64,000 bases of DNA from Oreohelix idahoensis (GCA_024509875.1 JAMPIV010012156.1:124001-188000); one strand, 5' to 3'. Positions 10,401 to 24,345 are shown, numbered from the stretch's first letter. Notes: generated by a model not told the origin, from the letters alone. Numbers and translations: made by a program.

Positions 10401-11249
10401 AAATAAATAAATAAAACTCGTTCAGTTCCTTTTTCTATAGGCACTTCTGTCACTGATTATGTGCAGACTTTCCAAGATACTTAATTCACCTGAACAGGTA
10501 GACCTGATGCTACTACAAGACGATTGAAGAGATGATCCTTTACTCAAACACTGCCGTCCGTTATGCTCCTTACCATAAGCTTTGTTGTTACTGTCTTCCT
10601 CGGATAGGAGCCTGCAAACATGTGCACCAGACTACAGTATCTGTTGTCTACAACCAAGACGATCCTTCGATGATGACGCGCCACTATTGATCAGAATTCT
10701 CATTTATACAACATAGTCCATGAGGCCGTGTCAATTAAAGAAGTACGTCATACAATAAATAAAATACATCGAAAGACGATGGACATCATTTTAAGTTGTT
10801 GTGAATTCTGTCTTGATTAATTCCCTTTGATCCTTGATTATGCCAAAGTGGTTTCCCATTATACAGTTTAAAAAAAGTTAAATCGAACGAACATGTAAAT
10901 GAAGAAGGAGGAGAGGAAGAAAAAGAAGAACTCTTGTACATCCAGAATTTGAAAGCTAAGCCCTGAAAAGAACTGTAAGCTCTTATAGCTAGTATTGAGC
11001 TGTCCTGACAAGGACTCTAGCTGCGTCAATGCTGTTTAGGAGTGTTTCAGGTTATATTCAGCTGGAGACCAACTTCAGGTTTCAGCGTAGTTTGAGGAGT
11101 ACCAAGATAAGACACAAGCATGTAAATCAAAGTCAATCATAACATCAATATTAAATAATACATCATTTTACATGACACCAAGATACTTTGTAACTTAACG
11201 ATCAATACAAGTTTAATATACGCTTCGGGCACAATATTACGGATCTGAG
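10401..11249. other. No gene recognised
   Basis: AT-rich DNA with a GAAGAAGGAGGAGAGG purine patch near 10897-10932. I see no coding, RNA or element signals. Confidence 0.6.
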
Positions 11250-11531
11250 CTTTTTTTTTTTTCTCTCTCTAACCAGCGGCACTCGAGCTTTCCAGCCCTT
11301 TTGACCCAATGACATGTCATTGCGAGGCTGGGGGGTCAGTGGACTTTCCTTCCAACCCGGTCAGGAGCTTCGCTCCTTCCCATCCACAGAGGTTTTATGT
11401 GCAGGAGCCGTTCAGGTTATTCAGTCAAATTCCCGGTCGTAAACATTCCTTCAAACGCTGACGCCCGGGCTTGAACCTTGAAAACCTGGTCGCCAGTACA
11501 ACGTTGTAGCCATTACACCAGCGCGGCTCCA
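11250..11531 (-). mobile_element. tRNA-derived SINE, family C
   Basis: The + strand begins with an oligo-T run (the element's A-tail) and carries CAATGACATGTCATTGCG and CCGGTCAGGAGC. It ends TACACCAGCGCGGCTCC, which is the inverted tRNA-like head. It has only one copy of the internal unit that is repeated at 3.8-4.2 kb. Confidence 0.75.
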
Positions 11532-12141
11532 TCTGAGCTTATCACTGCAAGTCTGCTCACAGAGCAGGTCAGCTTGGTTTTTCTGAGCTATGGGCTATGG
11601 CTATGTGGCTTCTACAAGTGTGGGTCAGTCCGGTGGATGTGTTCTCAGCTACGAAATCTTACTTAATCATTCCTCTTCTAACTTGATGTGTAGAGGTAAC
11701 TATGAAATCTCAAAGGGAAATTTTGAGAGTCTAGAAATGAATCTGAACGGGCGTATATGCAGTTCCTCAGTCCGTATGAATTTGATTGAGCCTGAGTTGG
11801 ATTTGATCTTCCTCACATTAAACTGATTGGTTTAATCTGTCTCTAATTGAATCGCATTTGTTCGTTCAGATGAATTTTCGCTTTTTGATTGGCTCTATTT
11901 CTGCACATCTGATTGGTTGCTTTTTTTTTCGTCCTAGAATAATTAGGTGATTAGACAGAGTTGTGAATTCCATATAGAGTTGTTTTGCGATTTCCAGAGT
12001 GTATCTTTCCGTCGTTTCACTACACACCTGATCACAACTCATGCGTGAACAGGCTTTTCTTACTGATGGAAAGTCACTGGACAAAAAGACAGAAACACTT
12101 TCTTTGTGGATTCCATCAACGGAATTTTGCTTCGGCGTTTT

Positions 12142-12186
<45 letters not shown>

Positions 12187-14639
12187 GTATTATGCTGTCA
12201 ATTCCAGGATTATTTAAAAGGAAATACTGAATTATTGAAGAAGACAATGTCAGCAAAAAAGAAATAAACAAATATTAATATTAACATAATAAAAATAATA
12301 GTAGAAATAATAATAGTGATCTTATCAATGCTGAATAACATTTGGAAAGTTGATTTCTGAGGTTAAACTGATTTTAAAACATACATTGTAAAGGACACTT
12401 TATTTCTATATTTTCTAACTTTCATAAAACTACCTCTAGTAAAATCAAAATCATGCAATAATAGATTTTTAAACAATTAATAAGTCCTCTTTACTGTCCT
12501 CTTATTTCGTATTACCCTCTTTTAAAATTCAAAATGTCACAAAATGTCCTCTTTTTGCGACAAACGATATGGTCACCCTAAATTAGCAGCGCTAAACGGG
12601 GGTTTGCTGTATTGTTACCAAATGCATTACCAAACTGAAAAATTGCGGTGATATGTTTATGTTGTCCCGAAGTTTAGAATTTTTCGGAAAACGAGGCGAG
12701 CGCATTAAGGAAGTAGGAATGCAACGAAATATCAGTGATAGATTGATTGGAGAGATAGCATGAGTAAAATTCAATATAGAATCATAGCTGTTGCAACATA
12801 TCTACGGAGGCTTGGTATATGTCGCTATTAAAACACAGAAAGGAGTCAGGTGTTTTTCTTTCAAAGATCAGATGGGGATGGGCCCCGCTATCCCCTAAGA
12901 AAAAGCCGCCACTGATCGTTTCGGTCTGTTACTTGACGACAGATGCCTTTGCCATGTTTGACCAACAGCTGTGTATGATGTGTACAAAGCACAGTGTGTA
13001 TGGGTGTGATGTAAGCGCGGGCCTGTTATACACACAACACCATTAACGAATTATTTTAGTTAAGTTTCAGCTCATAGATATAAACTAGTGTCGTGTGTGA
13101 GTCAGCTATTATTTAGTATTAAGAAGCGTTGAGCATCAACTGGCAAAGTGATTAGAGCGCGTGCTTCTGAAAGCAGTTACCAGGTGTTATATAGTGCGTC
13201 TATCTTTATCGCACTGTACCTTTTTCTTCGTCTTTCTTATTTTATTTCTCTCCCGTTTTGCTATTTCATCATGTCTAAAGTAATCTTTCTTAATCACGGC
13301 TTTTACTTGTGTAACCTAATCCGACCCCTTTTGATATTTCCAAAAACCTTGCGTTATCTTTCGGAACCCACCTGGCTTGGTTGACATTATGTTTGGCGCG
13401 GGAGACGTCCACATGTGAAATAAAAGAATTTAAACAAAACGAGTGTTACCATACTGGGACACAACAGAACGCCGCCAGAGCGATCGGCAAAAATGGACTC
13501 GTGACACGCATAGAAATGTGGTTGAGATTGTAATCTACGCTGAGAGCAGCATGCTGATTACGTGGCGAGATAATAAAGGAAGCCGCCATACAACAATGAG
13601 ATAAAAGATGGCGCGCAGGCCAGTGACCCAAGGGGACTTCATTCAAGCCTCAAAAAGAGAGGGGCTTTGTGACAAATGGGCAGATAATTTCTGTATTGGA
13701 CGGCCATTTCAAAACCACGATTTGTCTCGCCCCAGAATTGGGTGCACGAAGAGTTAGTTGTGAAAGCCCACCCACTTTAGCGATTGACGTGCACCGAAAT
13801 CGCACGCGAGCATCCGCAACGTCGCATGACAAGATGAAAGGCGGATTACTGAATCAGAGTGCGGAGTCACAGGACACAGTCCATGACTTCTGATATATTG
13901 GCAACCCGAAATATAACGACACATTTCGCGAGAAGTCAGTACGGATTCTCCATTACACGCGGTGCATGGACTTTCCCAGAGCATAGCCTATTCACATCCT
14001 GATTTATAATTTCATTCCTGTGTGTATATATGGTTCATATCTGTGGAGTTTAATTTTATATAGTGCTCTTTAGGAATTTGCGAAAGGAAATTGAGGTTAG
14101 TAAATTGAAGATAAATTATTATTAACTTTTCTTTTCCCTTTTTAAGATTGCTTTTTGCACTTAGCCTCATATCTAAATGTGCGAAAGGCTTTTTATCATT
14201 ACTTATATTCGTAAATGGTTAATAAAATCCAAGATTTTTGTTCTGCGATAATAAAAGGAAGTAATTCATAGTTATATTCATCTAGATTAGATCATCATTA
14301 CATACGTACAGTGGCACACACTTTCAGGCGCAATATATTTAACACTTATCATGTACGCCTCATGTCATATTTAATTACAAGAGAACAAAAAACGCAGTGA
14401 TAAATAGTGAGGAATAAGATAAAAAAAGAAAGTTCACTACTGATCTTAGATGTAAAACTTATGAAGTCACTTTTGTGTCTTCTGTCTACACATTACATGT
14501 TTGGCGTCTAATTGGAAAGAATCTAGCAAGGCGTACGTCCGCATAGCAGAATTCACAATTTAGGACACGAAACTTCTTAAGTTACAAGGAAGATTTCCAC
14601 GCCTGCGTTTTGGATATGTTGGTGGTGCAGCATTTTATT
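11532..14639. other. Long stretch without a supported gene; poly-T at ~12141-12183
   Basis: A ~40-base T run lies at about 12141-12183. The head of a family A SINE (GGCAAAGTGATTAGAGCGC) occurs at 13141-13190 without a body. A 60-bp segment at about 12850-12915 is the inverted, diverged counterpart of 4875-4930 (GATAGCGG..TTTGAAA), probably ends of one hAT-like family. The segment 13445-13985 is more GC-rich but has no recognisable domain on either strand. Confidence 0.5.
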
Positions 14640-14990
14640 CACCTGGTTATCAAGTGCTCACAAGTTGATTCTCTTATATATCAAGTTCAACTCACTCAAA
14701 GGCGTATTTTGTGAATCAAGATTACATATTCACAAGCTGATTCGCATATACAAATATCGAGTTCAACTCACTCAGCAGCTTACCGCCTCGGTAAAGTTAA
14801 AGCACGCACAAGTTCATTCTCCTATATATCAAGTTTAACTCACTCAAAAGTGTATTTCCTGAACCAAGATTACATACTCACAAGTTGATAAGTCTATATA
14901 TCAAGATCACTTAGTCACGAGGTTATTCGCCAAGAAATCAAGTTCAAATCACCAAGTTCAGCTACTCACTACGTCAGTGCATGAAGTGAA
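14640..14990. repeat. Degenerate repeats with CAAGTTCAACTCACTCA core
   Basis: Imperfect repeats of a segment with CACAAGTTGATTC, ATATATCAAGTT and AACTCACTCA recur around 14665, 14730, 14810 and 14880. Spacing is irregular (roughly 70-80 bp) and divergence is high. Confidence 0.6.
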
Positions 14991-14999
14991 TTCATCTAC

Positions 15000-17900
15000 T
15001 CTCATCGCGTGTTGCACGACGTAAATTCACTCAAGCAAGCTTCATTGTACGAAACCCATTTGTTACGAGAAGCTCATTTCGTGAAGAGCTCCAGTCTAGT
15101 CAGTGCCTTTTTAAGATCAGACAGCAGACATTTTCCTGAGACAACTGTTAACGGTTTATCAACGCTAGAGAGATTTCTAAACGTTGATGGACAGTATATC
15201 TTCCAAGTTCTCACTACTACACATGCAACGGTTTGCAAAAGTTCTCGTATTTGGAGATAACCCGCACGACATGCCATATATCTACATTGGACAGTCTATG
15301 CATACATGTGTATAATCATACCGTGGAGGAAAGTTGAGAGACACATAGATAGTTGTCGTAAATTTATTTTGAGAGAAAAGAGTCTTAGAAATAGTGGTCC
15401 GGTTTAGAGTGGAAAATGATGATGGAAAGCTCAGTGATAGAAAATGTAGAGATTTAATAGTTGCTTCACAGCGTGCTGGAGGAGAGTAAAGACAGACTTA
15501 TTTACGACAAATCGTTTCTCTCAATCTTCTCTTTCACTCTCCTGGTCAAACAATTATTTGCCAGTTTTCCAGACCCGCATCTGCGCGCACACCGATTTGG
15601 TGTTTTCAAACACACAGGCGACGTAGATACAAACTATATTAAACGAATTGGGGAAAAGTTGGGCTTTGGGTATATCCAACACACAGACCTAAATGAGTTT
15701 ATGTGATTTTATTCACTTTAAACATCAATCACTAACAAATATCAGGTATTACATAAATTATCATAAGTACACAAATGCAAATAACAAGTTTGGGAGGGGT
15801 GAAGAAGATTGGTATCGACTAAGCCCTTCCCGCTTATTAGACAAAGATAAACCCAGTCCAGAGATAGATAATATCAGGAACACGGGTACGTTAACCTAAC
15901 AGTAAAGTTAATTACTCTGAAAAGAGGTGTTACCAAATTAGGTATAGGTGGTAGAAAGAAATCCTGTTCTTCCCAATTGTTCTTCCCTTTACTAAGCAAA
16001 TGAAAAGGAGGGGGTTTTTAAACATAGTTAACAAATTATCAACTATCCCACTTAAAGGAACAATGTAGGGTATACAGAAAAGATATATATTACCAGGTAA
16101 GCAAGTTAACAAAATGGTTACACAAAAGAATTAATTTCCTGTCATTCATACACTCTGTGCGGATCCACACTCATATACTCACACACTTACCGAATGCAGC
16201 CTCAGACGATCCATAAAAGTATATAAAAACAGCAAGTATTCTTTGACATATGAACTGTCTAGTCCTTCGATGTCCCGCCCCAGATGTTTGCGAGGTTTTG
16301 TTGGTAACAAATATTCTCACTTATCGCAAGACTTGAAGACTAAGAGTTCTCGTGTTTTTATTATATATAAAAAAGGAGTCTATGGGATGGCACTAACACA
16401 GTTCGGCACAGGGGGTGAAAATGAAGTGGTCTCTTTTAATCTTCCGCTATGGTAAAATTCACAGTAGTCGGCAGGCTCAGTCACAGTCAGGAAAATATGT
16501 ACTCTCTCACAGTAAACAGTAAATATGACTGGAAGTTTATAGGATGATTTCTTTATTTCTTTCTCTATTTAGCTGGGACCGCAGGTTACGATCACTCTGT
16601 GTGAAAGAAAAAAAGACATGTAACATACCGAAAAATCAAGCGCGATAAATTTCCCGTTAAGCCTATAATACACTCGAGTATTTAATTATGTATTTAATAA
16701 ACACTGCGCGAATTCTAGTGGTTAAAAACACACATCTATAAAACTAGGACTTAACTGAATTTATTAATTATAAATTCCTTCGCGACTTTAAAAGTTAATT
16801 TAAGCATCTATTATCTTTTGAAATAATATAATAGATAGATCATTATATTTAAAACTGGAGCTCTTGAGATGGTTTAATTTAATAGATTTAAATTAACACA
16901 AAATCCATTGAAATAGAATGACTGAACTAGACCACTGATCACTTTACACAATATATTACCGCTTTGCACAGAATAGAAATCACTGCAAATATATATATAA
17001 AATCCAGGGGAAAATCTATAACAAGATTTCAATAAAGCTAGTGCTTCTGTAAAGGTCTGGCCAGCGAGTGATAACGTGTCTAGTCTTCATGGTCTATTTA
17101 TCTAAAATGGAATGTAAGTTGAGTGGGACATGATAAACTTGACAGCTTATTTGATCTCATGAACTTTTGGGGATCTGACCGCCAAATCAAGGGAAGAAAC
17201 CGCCCCCTGGTCTTCGTATCTCTGTTCGCTGCTGCCCGTTTCGGCTTTCCCCGTTCGCTCGGTTCTGCGATTGACACCGAGACGCGAAAATAGCGGCAAG
17301 CAACTGCGTCTCGTATCAGGGACCACTACTGTCTTTGATAACGCCGATAGTCTCCCCTGAAATCCCTCAGTCTGTCTCTTTGATCGTGGTCGCTGTATCT
17401 GTTTGATTCTGGCGACGCCCCCCACTGGCCAAGTTAATGAAAATAACTGCCTATGATTGTTCAAGAGATGTTAGTGGGCGTGATTTAATCTCTCCTTAAA
17501 TCAATGCGATGACCAGAATGAACGATAGGTACACTTTCCGCATATCAATCAGCAAACGTGCTTAGCCCTCTGTGTGGAACAGTTGCATAGCTAATGAATC
17601 CACGTGAAAGAAGTCCCGTTTTACAAGAATTACAACAAAGTTCAGGGTCAGCCGAGTGCGTCCATCACAATAGTGTAGATTGGACGTCAGTGTGGTAACA
17701 CTTAATATATCATATCATCGTTTCACTATTTACTTAGGTTCACTTTCATATTTAACTAACTACATTATGTACATCACATTTTACCTGTGTGTGTGAATTG
17801 GTCTTTCACCGTCATCCTTTTCACTTTCTACTAACCCTATATGTGTATATATTTAACAAATAAACCGTCTTGCCGCTTTGATCATTACCTAGTTCGTTAA

Positions 17901-18174
17901 TGTATCACTCGTGCTGTCTGTGTTAAGTATTTACATAATGGTAAAATCCTTCATTTATGAGGTGGGGGCTCTTTCTTTATCGAGATCTGAGGGCAGAAAC
18001 TAAGGTCGTCGGGAAATAGAAAACTGACCATAATTTATTAGAAAACACTATCTAGTGGAGAGCATTCGCATTCTCTTCTTTGTGTCCTTATCTCGAATAG
18101 GTCTCTTTCCTTCTTAACGAGTCAGTTCTGGAGACCTTCTTGACAACATTCCATAGGCCACTCCCGTAGACAAC
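15000..18174. other. No gene recognised
   Basis: Only short ORFs with no recognisable domain. The longest, 105 codons on the minus strand at 17147-17464, is in a locally GC-rich patch but shows no known motif, start context or splice structure that I can defend. Confidence 0.55.
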
Positions 18175-18289
18175 TACTGTTGTAAATGTACTCGATACGA
18201 CACCGGGTTCAGAACCTGGTACCGTCAAGCTCAAGTCTACGCTGCTGTAAATGGGTAACTGACTCTCTACTCTTGATTGGTTTTGGTTT
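18175..18289 (+). mobile_element. tRNA-derived SINE, family A, partial
   Basis: B-box-like GGGTTCAGAACC is followed by CTGCTGTAAATGGGTAACTG and CTACTCTTGATTGG, matching the family A middle. The A box and 3' end are missing, and a family B SINE directly follows. Confidence 0.65.
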
Positions 18290-18705
18290 GGTTTTAAGGA
18301 CTATCTTCATTGCACGCGGACAACGCCATCAGTGCTCCGATCTCCTCCCTTAGGTCACACAATGAGGATCTCAGCACAGGGCACGAACTCCGTAGATCCG
18401 GCGAGAATCCCAATGTGTGTATATACTGTATAGGAATCACACATTCTATAAATATTTTTATGTTGGGTAGGTTTCCTAATTTTGTAAGTATTACCACGGC
18501 AGCGGCATTATGGTCTACTCTTTACGATTTTCCAACTGCTGTGGGATTTTTAACGTGCGCAACTTGCACACGGGACATCCTATTTTTTCTCCCTTATCCA
18601 AGAAGGCTAGGCATCCGATCTCACTACCCATGAGACCAGGGAGAGTATGACATAATTAGGACCACTGGTTCTGAAAAAAAATATTTCCATAAATTATAAT
18701 CCCTC
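18290..18705 (-). mobile_element. tRNA-related SINE, family B, head missing
   Basis: The + strand starts TTAAGGACTATCTTCATTGC, carries GATCTCCTCCCTTAGGTCACAC and CGATCTCACTACCCATGAGACC, and ends near GGACCACTGGTTCTGAAA. This is the reverse complement of the ~470-bp family seen at 25760, 37324 and 54195. The tRNA-like head is absent. Confidence 0.8.
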
Positions 18706-18714
18706 AGCTGGGTC

Positions 18715-18912
18715 TCTACTCTTGAGGTAGGGAAGAACTTATGAAGAGGCCAAGAGTTTTGTCAAGAGCAGATACAGAAGCAAGTGGGAAGCAGAGCATG
18801 CAGGCCACCAAACAAATGATACATATTACTAACTTAGCAGAAGTGAACAAGTGGTAATCTTCAGATTTCGCACAGGTCACAGCAGATTGGGATACCATCT
18901 ATTCAACAAGCT
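18715..18912 (+). mobile_element. LINE-E RNase H C-terminal remnant
   Basis: The + strand translates, with one internal stop, to a segment including YEEAKSFVKSRY and EQVVIFRFRTGHSRLGYHL. It is homologous to the RNase H-proximal tails at 56031-56612 and 57339-57718. It is a short decayed piece. Confidence 0.7.
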
Positions 18913-18914
18913 AA

Positions 18915-19620
18915 ATGGTTTTCATATTAGAATTATATAATGGTTTTATATCAGTCAGTGAATAGTTTTCATATTAGAATTATATAATGGTAATTATATC
19001 AGAGTCAGTGAATAGTTTTCATATTAGAATTATATAATGGTATTATATCAGAGTCAGTGAATAGTTTTCATATTAGAATTATATAATGGTTTTATATCAG
19101 AGTCAGTGAATAGTTTTCATATTCGAATTATATAATGGTTTTATGTCAGAGTCAGTGAATAGTTTTCATATTATAAATTATATAATGGTTTTATGTCAGA
19201 GTCAGTGAATAGTTTTCATATTAGAGTTATATAATAGTTTTATATCAGAGTCCGAGAATAGTTTTCATATTAGAATTATATAATGGTTTTATGTCAGAGT
19301 CAGTGAATAGTTTTCATATTAGAGTTATATAATGGTTTTATGTCAGGGAGTAAGTGAATAGTTTTTATATTAGAATTATATAATGGTTTTATATCAGAGT
19401 CGGTGAATAGTTTTCATATTAGAGTTATATAATGGTTTTATATCAGAGTCAGTGAATAGTTTTCATATTAGAGTTAGATAATGGTTTTATGTCAGAGTCA
19501 GTGAATAGTTTTCATATTAGAGTTAGATAATAGTTTTATGTCAGAGTCAGTGAATAGTTTTCATATTAGCGTTAGATAATGGTTTAATTTCAAAGTCAGT
19601 GAAAAGTCTCATGTCAATTT
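18915..19620. repeat. Minisatellite, 49-bp unit, about 14 copies
   Basis: The unit is AT-rich, with AGTTTTCATATTAGA and TATATAATGGTTTTAT then CAGAGTCAGTGAAT. Successive starts are 49-50 bp apart (for example 19011, 19060, 19109). Copies diverge toward the right end. Confidence 0.9.
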
Positions 19621-19886
19621 AAAAGTTGTTTCATTGCATAATCTGGGCGCAGTTTTAAATAAAAGCCAGTCAGCAGTTCATTATCAGAATCATAGAGTAC
19701 ATTTTATTACAGTCGGAGAATGGTTTCATATCATAGTAAATGATGAGTTTCATATTAGATTCAAGGCATAAATTCTTGTCACCTTTTGTTATGCTTGTCA
19801 CTATGAGTTGCACATCATCTCTGATATCTCTCAGATTCAGTGTGTTATTTCTTCCCTTCACTTATATATATCAGCTGTTCTTTATG

Positions 19887-20290
<404 letters not shown>

Positions 20291-20624
20291 TTTTCTGTCT
20301 TTGAGTCAGTGTATGTTTATCTGTGTTTCAGTCTGGCACAGCACTTGAATAAGATAAATAGTGTATTAGTTGGTGTATTAGTTTAAAAGTCTTTTAAATA
20401 TCTGACTAGAGGTCTTCATATGAAGTGGACACTTACTACGATGTGACAGCACAGAAGTGCGTGATAACGAGGGACTAATACCGCCTTCAGCGCACAAAAT
20501 TGATAACAGCTCTCAGAATATAGACTTGTAATTATGTCCCCACTGCTGTGAAAAGATATTAAATCTAAGCAATGCCAGGTCGCATGCATAATGTTTGCAC
20601 TATGCTGCAGTGGCGTACTTTTTT

Positions 20625-20790
20625 TTAAAGGGGTATGGTTTCTGTGCTTCAGCCCTTCCTCTGGTAAGGCTTCTGTTCTTCAGCCCTCCCAGGGGTAGGG
20701 CTTCTGTGCTTCAGCCCTTACAGGGGCAGGGCTTCTGTTCTTCAGCCCTTCCAGGAGTAGGGCTTCTTTGCTTCAGCCCTTCCATTCCCT
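20625..20790. repeat. ~38-bp tandem repeat, about 4 copies
   Basis: Copies share CTTCAGCCCTTCCAGGGG and GGGCTTCTGTGCTTCAG. The repeat starts next to GCAGTGGCGTACTT (20609), which resembles a hAT end, but no partner end is visible. Confidence 0.75.
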
Positions 20791-21007
20791 CTCAATCCTC
20801 TTAGTGGGTGGTTAAGAACTTCTACTGTGTTGCATTTATGTGCGTATCATTACACACGTTTTGAAGGGTATCCATTCTCCTTGTTAAGAATACAAGGTAT
20901 ATTGTCTCTTTTTTAGAACGTAAATAAAGGGTAAAGGTAGTTGTAAAGTTTCTTTTCTTCTTTCCACTCTAATGAAGTGTCAGTCTGTATGCTCTGTAAG
21001 GAAGAGT

Positions 21008-21135
21008 GGTGTGTTGTTGAGATCAGGCATGCCCCCAGTCTACCCAGCTGTAAATGGGTAACTCACCCTAGTCCTGAGTTAGGGAAGGCAAAGGCTCCAG
21101 GGGAAGCAGGCCCTAAACTTGGTCACTCCAACCGA
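21008..21135 (+). mobile_element. tRNA-derived SINE, family A, partial
   Basis: CAGTCTACCCAGCTGTAAAT, CCTGAGTTAGGGAAGG and GGTCACTCCAACC match the body of the copy at 1480-1722. Both ends are degraded. Confidence 0.7.
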
Positions 21136-22429
21136 CGCAGGATGGTGTATGTATGAAGTAGAAGTGTAGAGTGTGATTACCGCGAATGGTGTACTGTTCG
21201 TGTGCTGACCAATATAACCACTCATACACATGTGTCTACAAGGCACCAATGCAGACTGCTGGAATCTTTGTTTACTCAATTTATTCAGACGTACACACTG
21301 GGACATACGAGTACATCATGGTATGTTGACATATCAATTTGTAGGCATACATAGCAGATCTGAAGTCATGACACATTCAGAAATAATGGGCAGTACATCA
21401 AAAGTTCAATGTCATGATATATTATGGCCGCATTCCCCTATCTGACTAAACGCGTCAGTGAAGGCAGATCGGTAAATAACTAAGGTTACTTGACGTCCAT
21501 AGTTTGTAGCATATATTATGAAACCACGAAAGAGGGGGTTTCTAGCAAGATTGAGATCTCCCTGTCACTGTCCGATAATAGGATAAATAATCTGTTCTCT
21601 TGGCAGTGATCAAAACATATGATGACCGAAATCTAACATGGCCGCCTCCCTGAGTTGTCGTTCACTCATTCATAGGAAGGAGAATATAAGCCAGAGTTAA
21701 TTTATAATGGGTATATAAATGATTTCATACATGTTCCCATACAGCTCTACGATGATCAGGTTAATTCACGTAGCCATAACCGCTGTAGGAAAGTCTGTCA
21801 TCTTTGTCGATACAAAACACGACCCTAGCGATACGAAGCACAATGTTCCATCTAGGTCGAATCGACATGAGATCATCAAAATAGGGTCTGGCAATACATG
21901 GAGTCCGAATTATACATTGTACCGTACCTTAGGAGAGTCTCTAACATAAACTATAGTAGAGATACCATCTCCTTTAGAAGAAAACCACTTCCTGAATTAT
22001 ATTTCCTTAACAATCTACCAGCCCTTTGAAAAGTGCGTACCAGCCATTATCACGGTACATCGGAACTCATCACGACTTGTCAAGACAACTCATACTTCCG
22101 CTAGACCGGAATAATAAGAATCTAGTCCCGCCTACCCATCCAAAATATACAATATAGGACTGATTCTACTTGTACTAATAATATGTAATACATATGAATT
22201 CAGGCCATAAACACAATAAGCAAATTAATATATTTTCTGGCCCTAAAAAATAAGTACAAACGTAAGAGCAATCCATGCGCCGGATCAATATCAAGAACGA
22301 TTACTCCTATAATCAAAAGTGTGAATCAAACATGGATTCTCTCGCTTTTCCCATAGACAGCATTTTCATACACAAATGAATGAATGTCTATATTTTTTCC
22401 ATATCAAATAGCCATATCGATTTTTGTAA
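21136..22429. other. No gene recognised
   Basis: AT-rich with short ORFs only. Nothing recognisable on either strand. Confidence 0.6.
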
Positions 22430-22612
22430 TGCCCTAGGTCTTGCTTTTCACAAATTACGTAACGCAAAAGGGGGGTAACGGTGGGGTTGCCGAGATGTTA
22501 CGCTTTGGGGGGGGGGGGGGAGGAAATGTTGTGGATTTTTGTTACGCACACGTTACGAGAGGGGGAGGGGGGTAAAAATGTTTAAAAATTTGTGAACGGC
22601 CCCTTATGAGAT
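22430..22612. mobile_element. Palindromic MITE-like element with GTAACG motifs
   Basis: The left end carries TTTTCACAAATTACGTAACG and the right end the inverted AAAATTTGTGAACGG. The interior is G-rich (a 14-G run near 22507-22520) with several GTTACG/CGTAAC words in both orientations. This looks like a short foldback DNA transposon, but I could not fix its ends or a target duplication. Confidence 0.45.
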
Positions 22613-22705
22613 GGGGATACCAATTCGCTTCCTTATTGCTTTGCCTTCCTAACTCAAGGTAGGCCTACAGAGAAAACCACCCTAATCACTCTACCAAAAC
22701 AGAAC
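22613..22705 (-). mobile_element. tRNA-derived SINE, family A, remnant
   Basis: GCTTTGCCTTCCTAACTCAAGG and CACTCTACCAAAAC on the + strand match, inverted, the body and head of family A. The central part is deleted. Confidence 0.45.
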
Positions 22706-24224
22706 GTATTATATCTAAATACGAGGTAGTGTATTAGCGGATGCAAAGGAAAGGGGGGGAGGAGTATGGGAGCTTCCGAGACAGCACCACGATTAGCCAT
22801 ACCCCTCCCGCAATCGAATACAATTTAAAATATATATATATATATATTAACCACGCCACTAGTGCGAGTAGGCCTTAGTCTTCAGCACCCATTGTTCTTC
22901 TAGTTTCAGTTGTTAGTTATGCTAAATCTTTAGATCTGTCACCAGGATGAAGTTCCCAGTCTGTTCCAGCCCCAGAACTTCTGCTTCAGTTCTACACCCT
23001 CTGACGTTGTAGATTATAATGGGATGGGCAGTTTTGAAGAACGTGTTTAGCGTGTGTAGACTGCACGTATTACAAATACTCTGAAACCTAAAAACAGACA
23101 TGATTTTATCACAGTAAATCTTCAAAGTAGATACTTAAAGTTCCTGAGTTGCCTGCCGATGGTATACGAAGCCATTAGTCTGACTACGGCTAGCGTAAGT
23201 AAGGTCTGTCACTGAATTTTGCTACCTGTAAACAGCGATGAGGGGAAAAAACGTTTGCTGTGTAGGCTAGGCAATACGCTGGTAGCACATCAAAGATTTA
23301 ACATATTTGAAAAGAAAGATTAAGTGATACTCCGGGCTCTTCAACTCCGAACACACATTCTATTTATGGATTTGACAGGTCTGTTGTTCCCCTCCGCCTC
23401 ACGCCCCACGGGACAACAAATACCAGCCTTAGAAATCTTCAATACAACGGACAAAGTAATCTACCTTCCAATTTCGCTCTGCAGTCATAGTGTGTTCGCG
23501 CTATTGAATTGAGCAAACAGCGGGTCAGCGGTAGGTCTTAACATCGCCTAAACCCGTTCTTGAAGTCGAGGGTTGGTAAATGTATTACTGGTAAAAATTT
23601 ACTACACACAATCAAGGCGACCATTGCTGAAATAATAGGTGGGTTTTAACATTATTTTGTTTCAAGCACCGTTTTTGTACACCACTGTCGTTAGGAAAGC
23701 CAGTGCAACTAATGCAGTAACGATTTCTTTTGGATTAAAGGTAAGATTTGTTAGAATTGTACGCTAGTGACTGTCATTTTAATCAGTAAACTAATTTATT
23801 GTGAACCGAGTTTTCCTATTATAGGCCTACAAACCAGGCGCCTGTTACGTTTTAATTATTGTGTTGCGTGTCGACTGGACGTAAGCGTTCGCTGATTTTA
23901 AGGAGACATCGATCGGCTTAGAACACGATTTGTATCTTTAAAATAACTGTCTGAAAAAACTTTTATTTAGGCATATATGCATTATATCAATTTTAACCTC
24001 AGTACAATTCGCTGCTTATAAATTACGGGTTGGTGCTTCCATATAGGACTCTGCGATATTCTATAGGCCTATAGATGTCTTACAGACAGTGGCGTAACTA
24101 CAGTTTAAGTGGCCCCCGGATACAGCTTAAGTGAGGTTCTGTTAAGATAATAGTCGTAACATTACAAGTATAATCGATAAGGACAAATCTGTATCAAAAT
24201 AATATGTTTGCATCATCGACATTA
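22706..24224. other. No gene recognised
   Basis: Contains a short (AT)n run at about 22832-22850. No coding exon, RNA or complete element is visible. CAGTGGCGTAACTAC at 24088 resembles a hAT end without a visible partner. Confidence 0.55.
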
Positions 24225-24345
24225 GCCTTTAGTTTCCCAAGGAGCATGGGCCTTCAACAATTTTGTGCCAGGTCCTGCTTCGCCTATGACATCCGCTCAA
24301 GATCTTTCCGTGTTTTCTTTATGCCTTTCATTTCTGTCTCCAGAA
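24225..24345 (-). mobile_element. LINE 3'-tail fragment abutting a minisatellite
   Basis: GGAGCATGGGCCTTCAACAA, CGCTCAAGATCTTTCCGTG and ATTTCTGTCTCCAG on the + strand match, inverted, the LINE tail at 35360-35500. The following minisatellite starts directly at this point. Confidence 0.6.

Noticed and set aside
12480..12585. GGTCACCCTAA-type end with AGGACA words, like some DNA transposon ends
   Set aside because: No matching inverted end or duplication could be found nearby.
17147..17464. 105-codon minus-strand ORF
   Set aside because: No recognisable domain, no splice or promoter context, and an Arg/Ser/Gly-rich composition expected from local base content.
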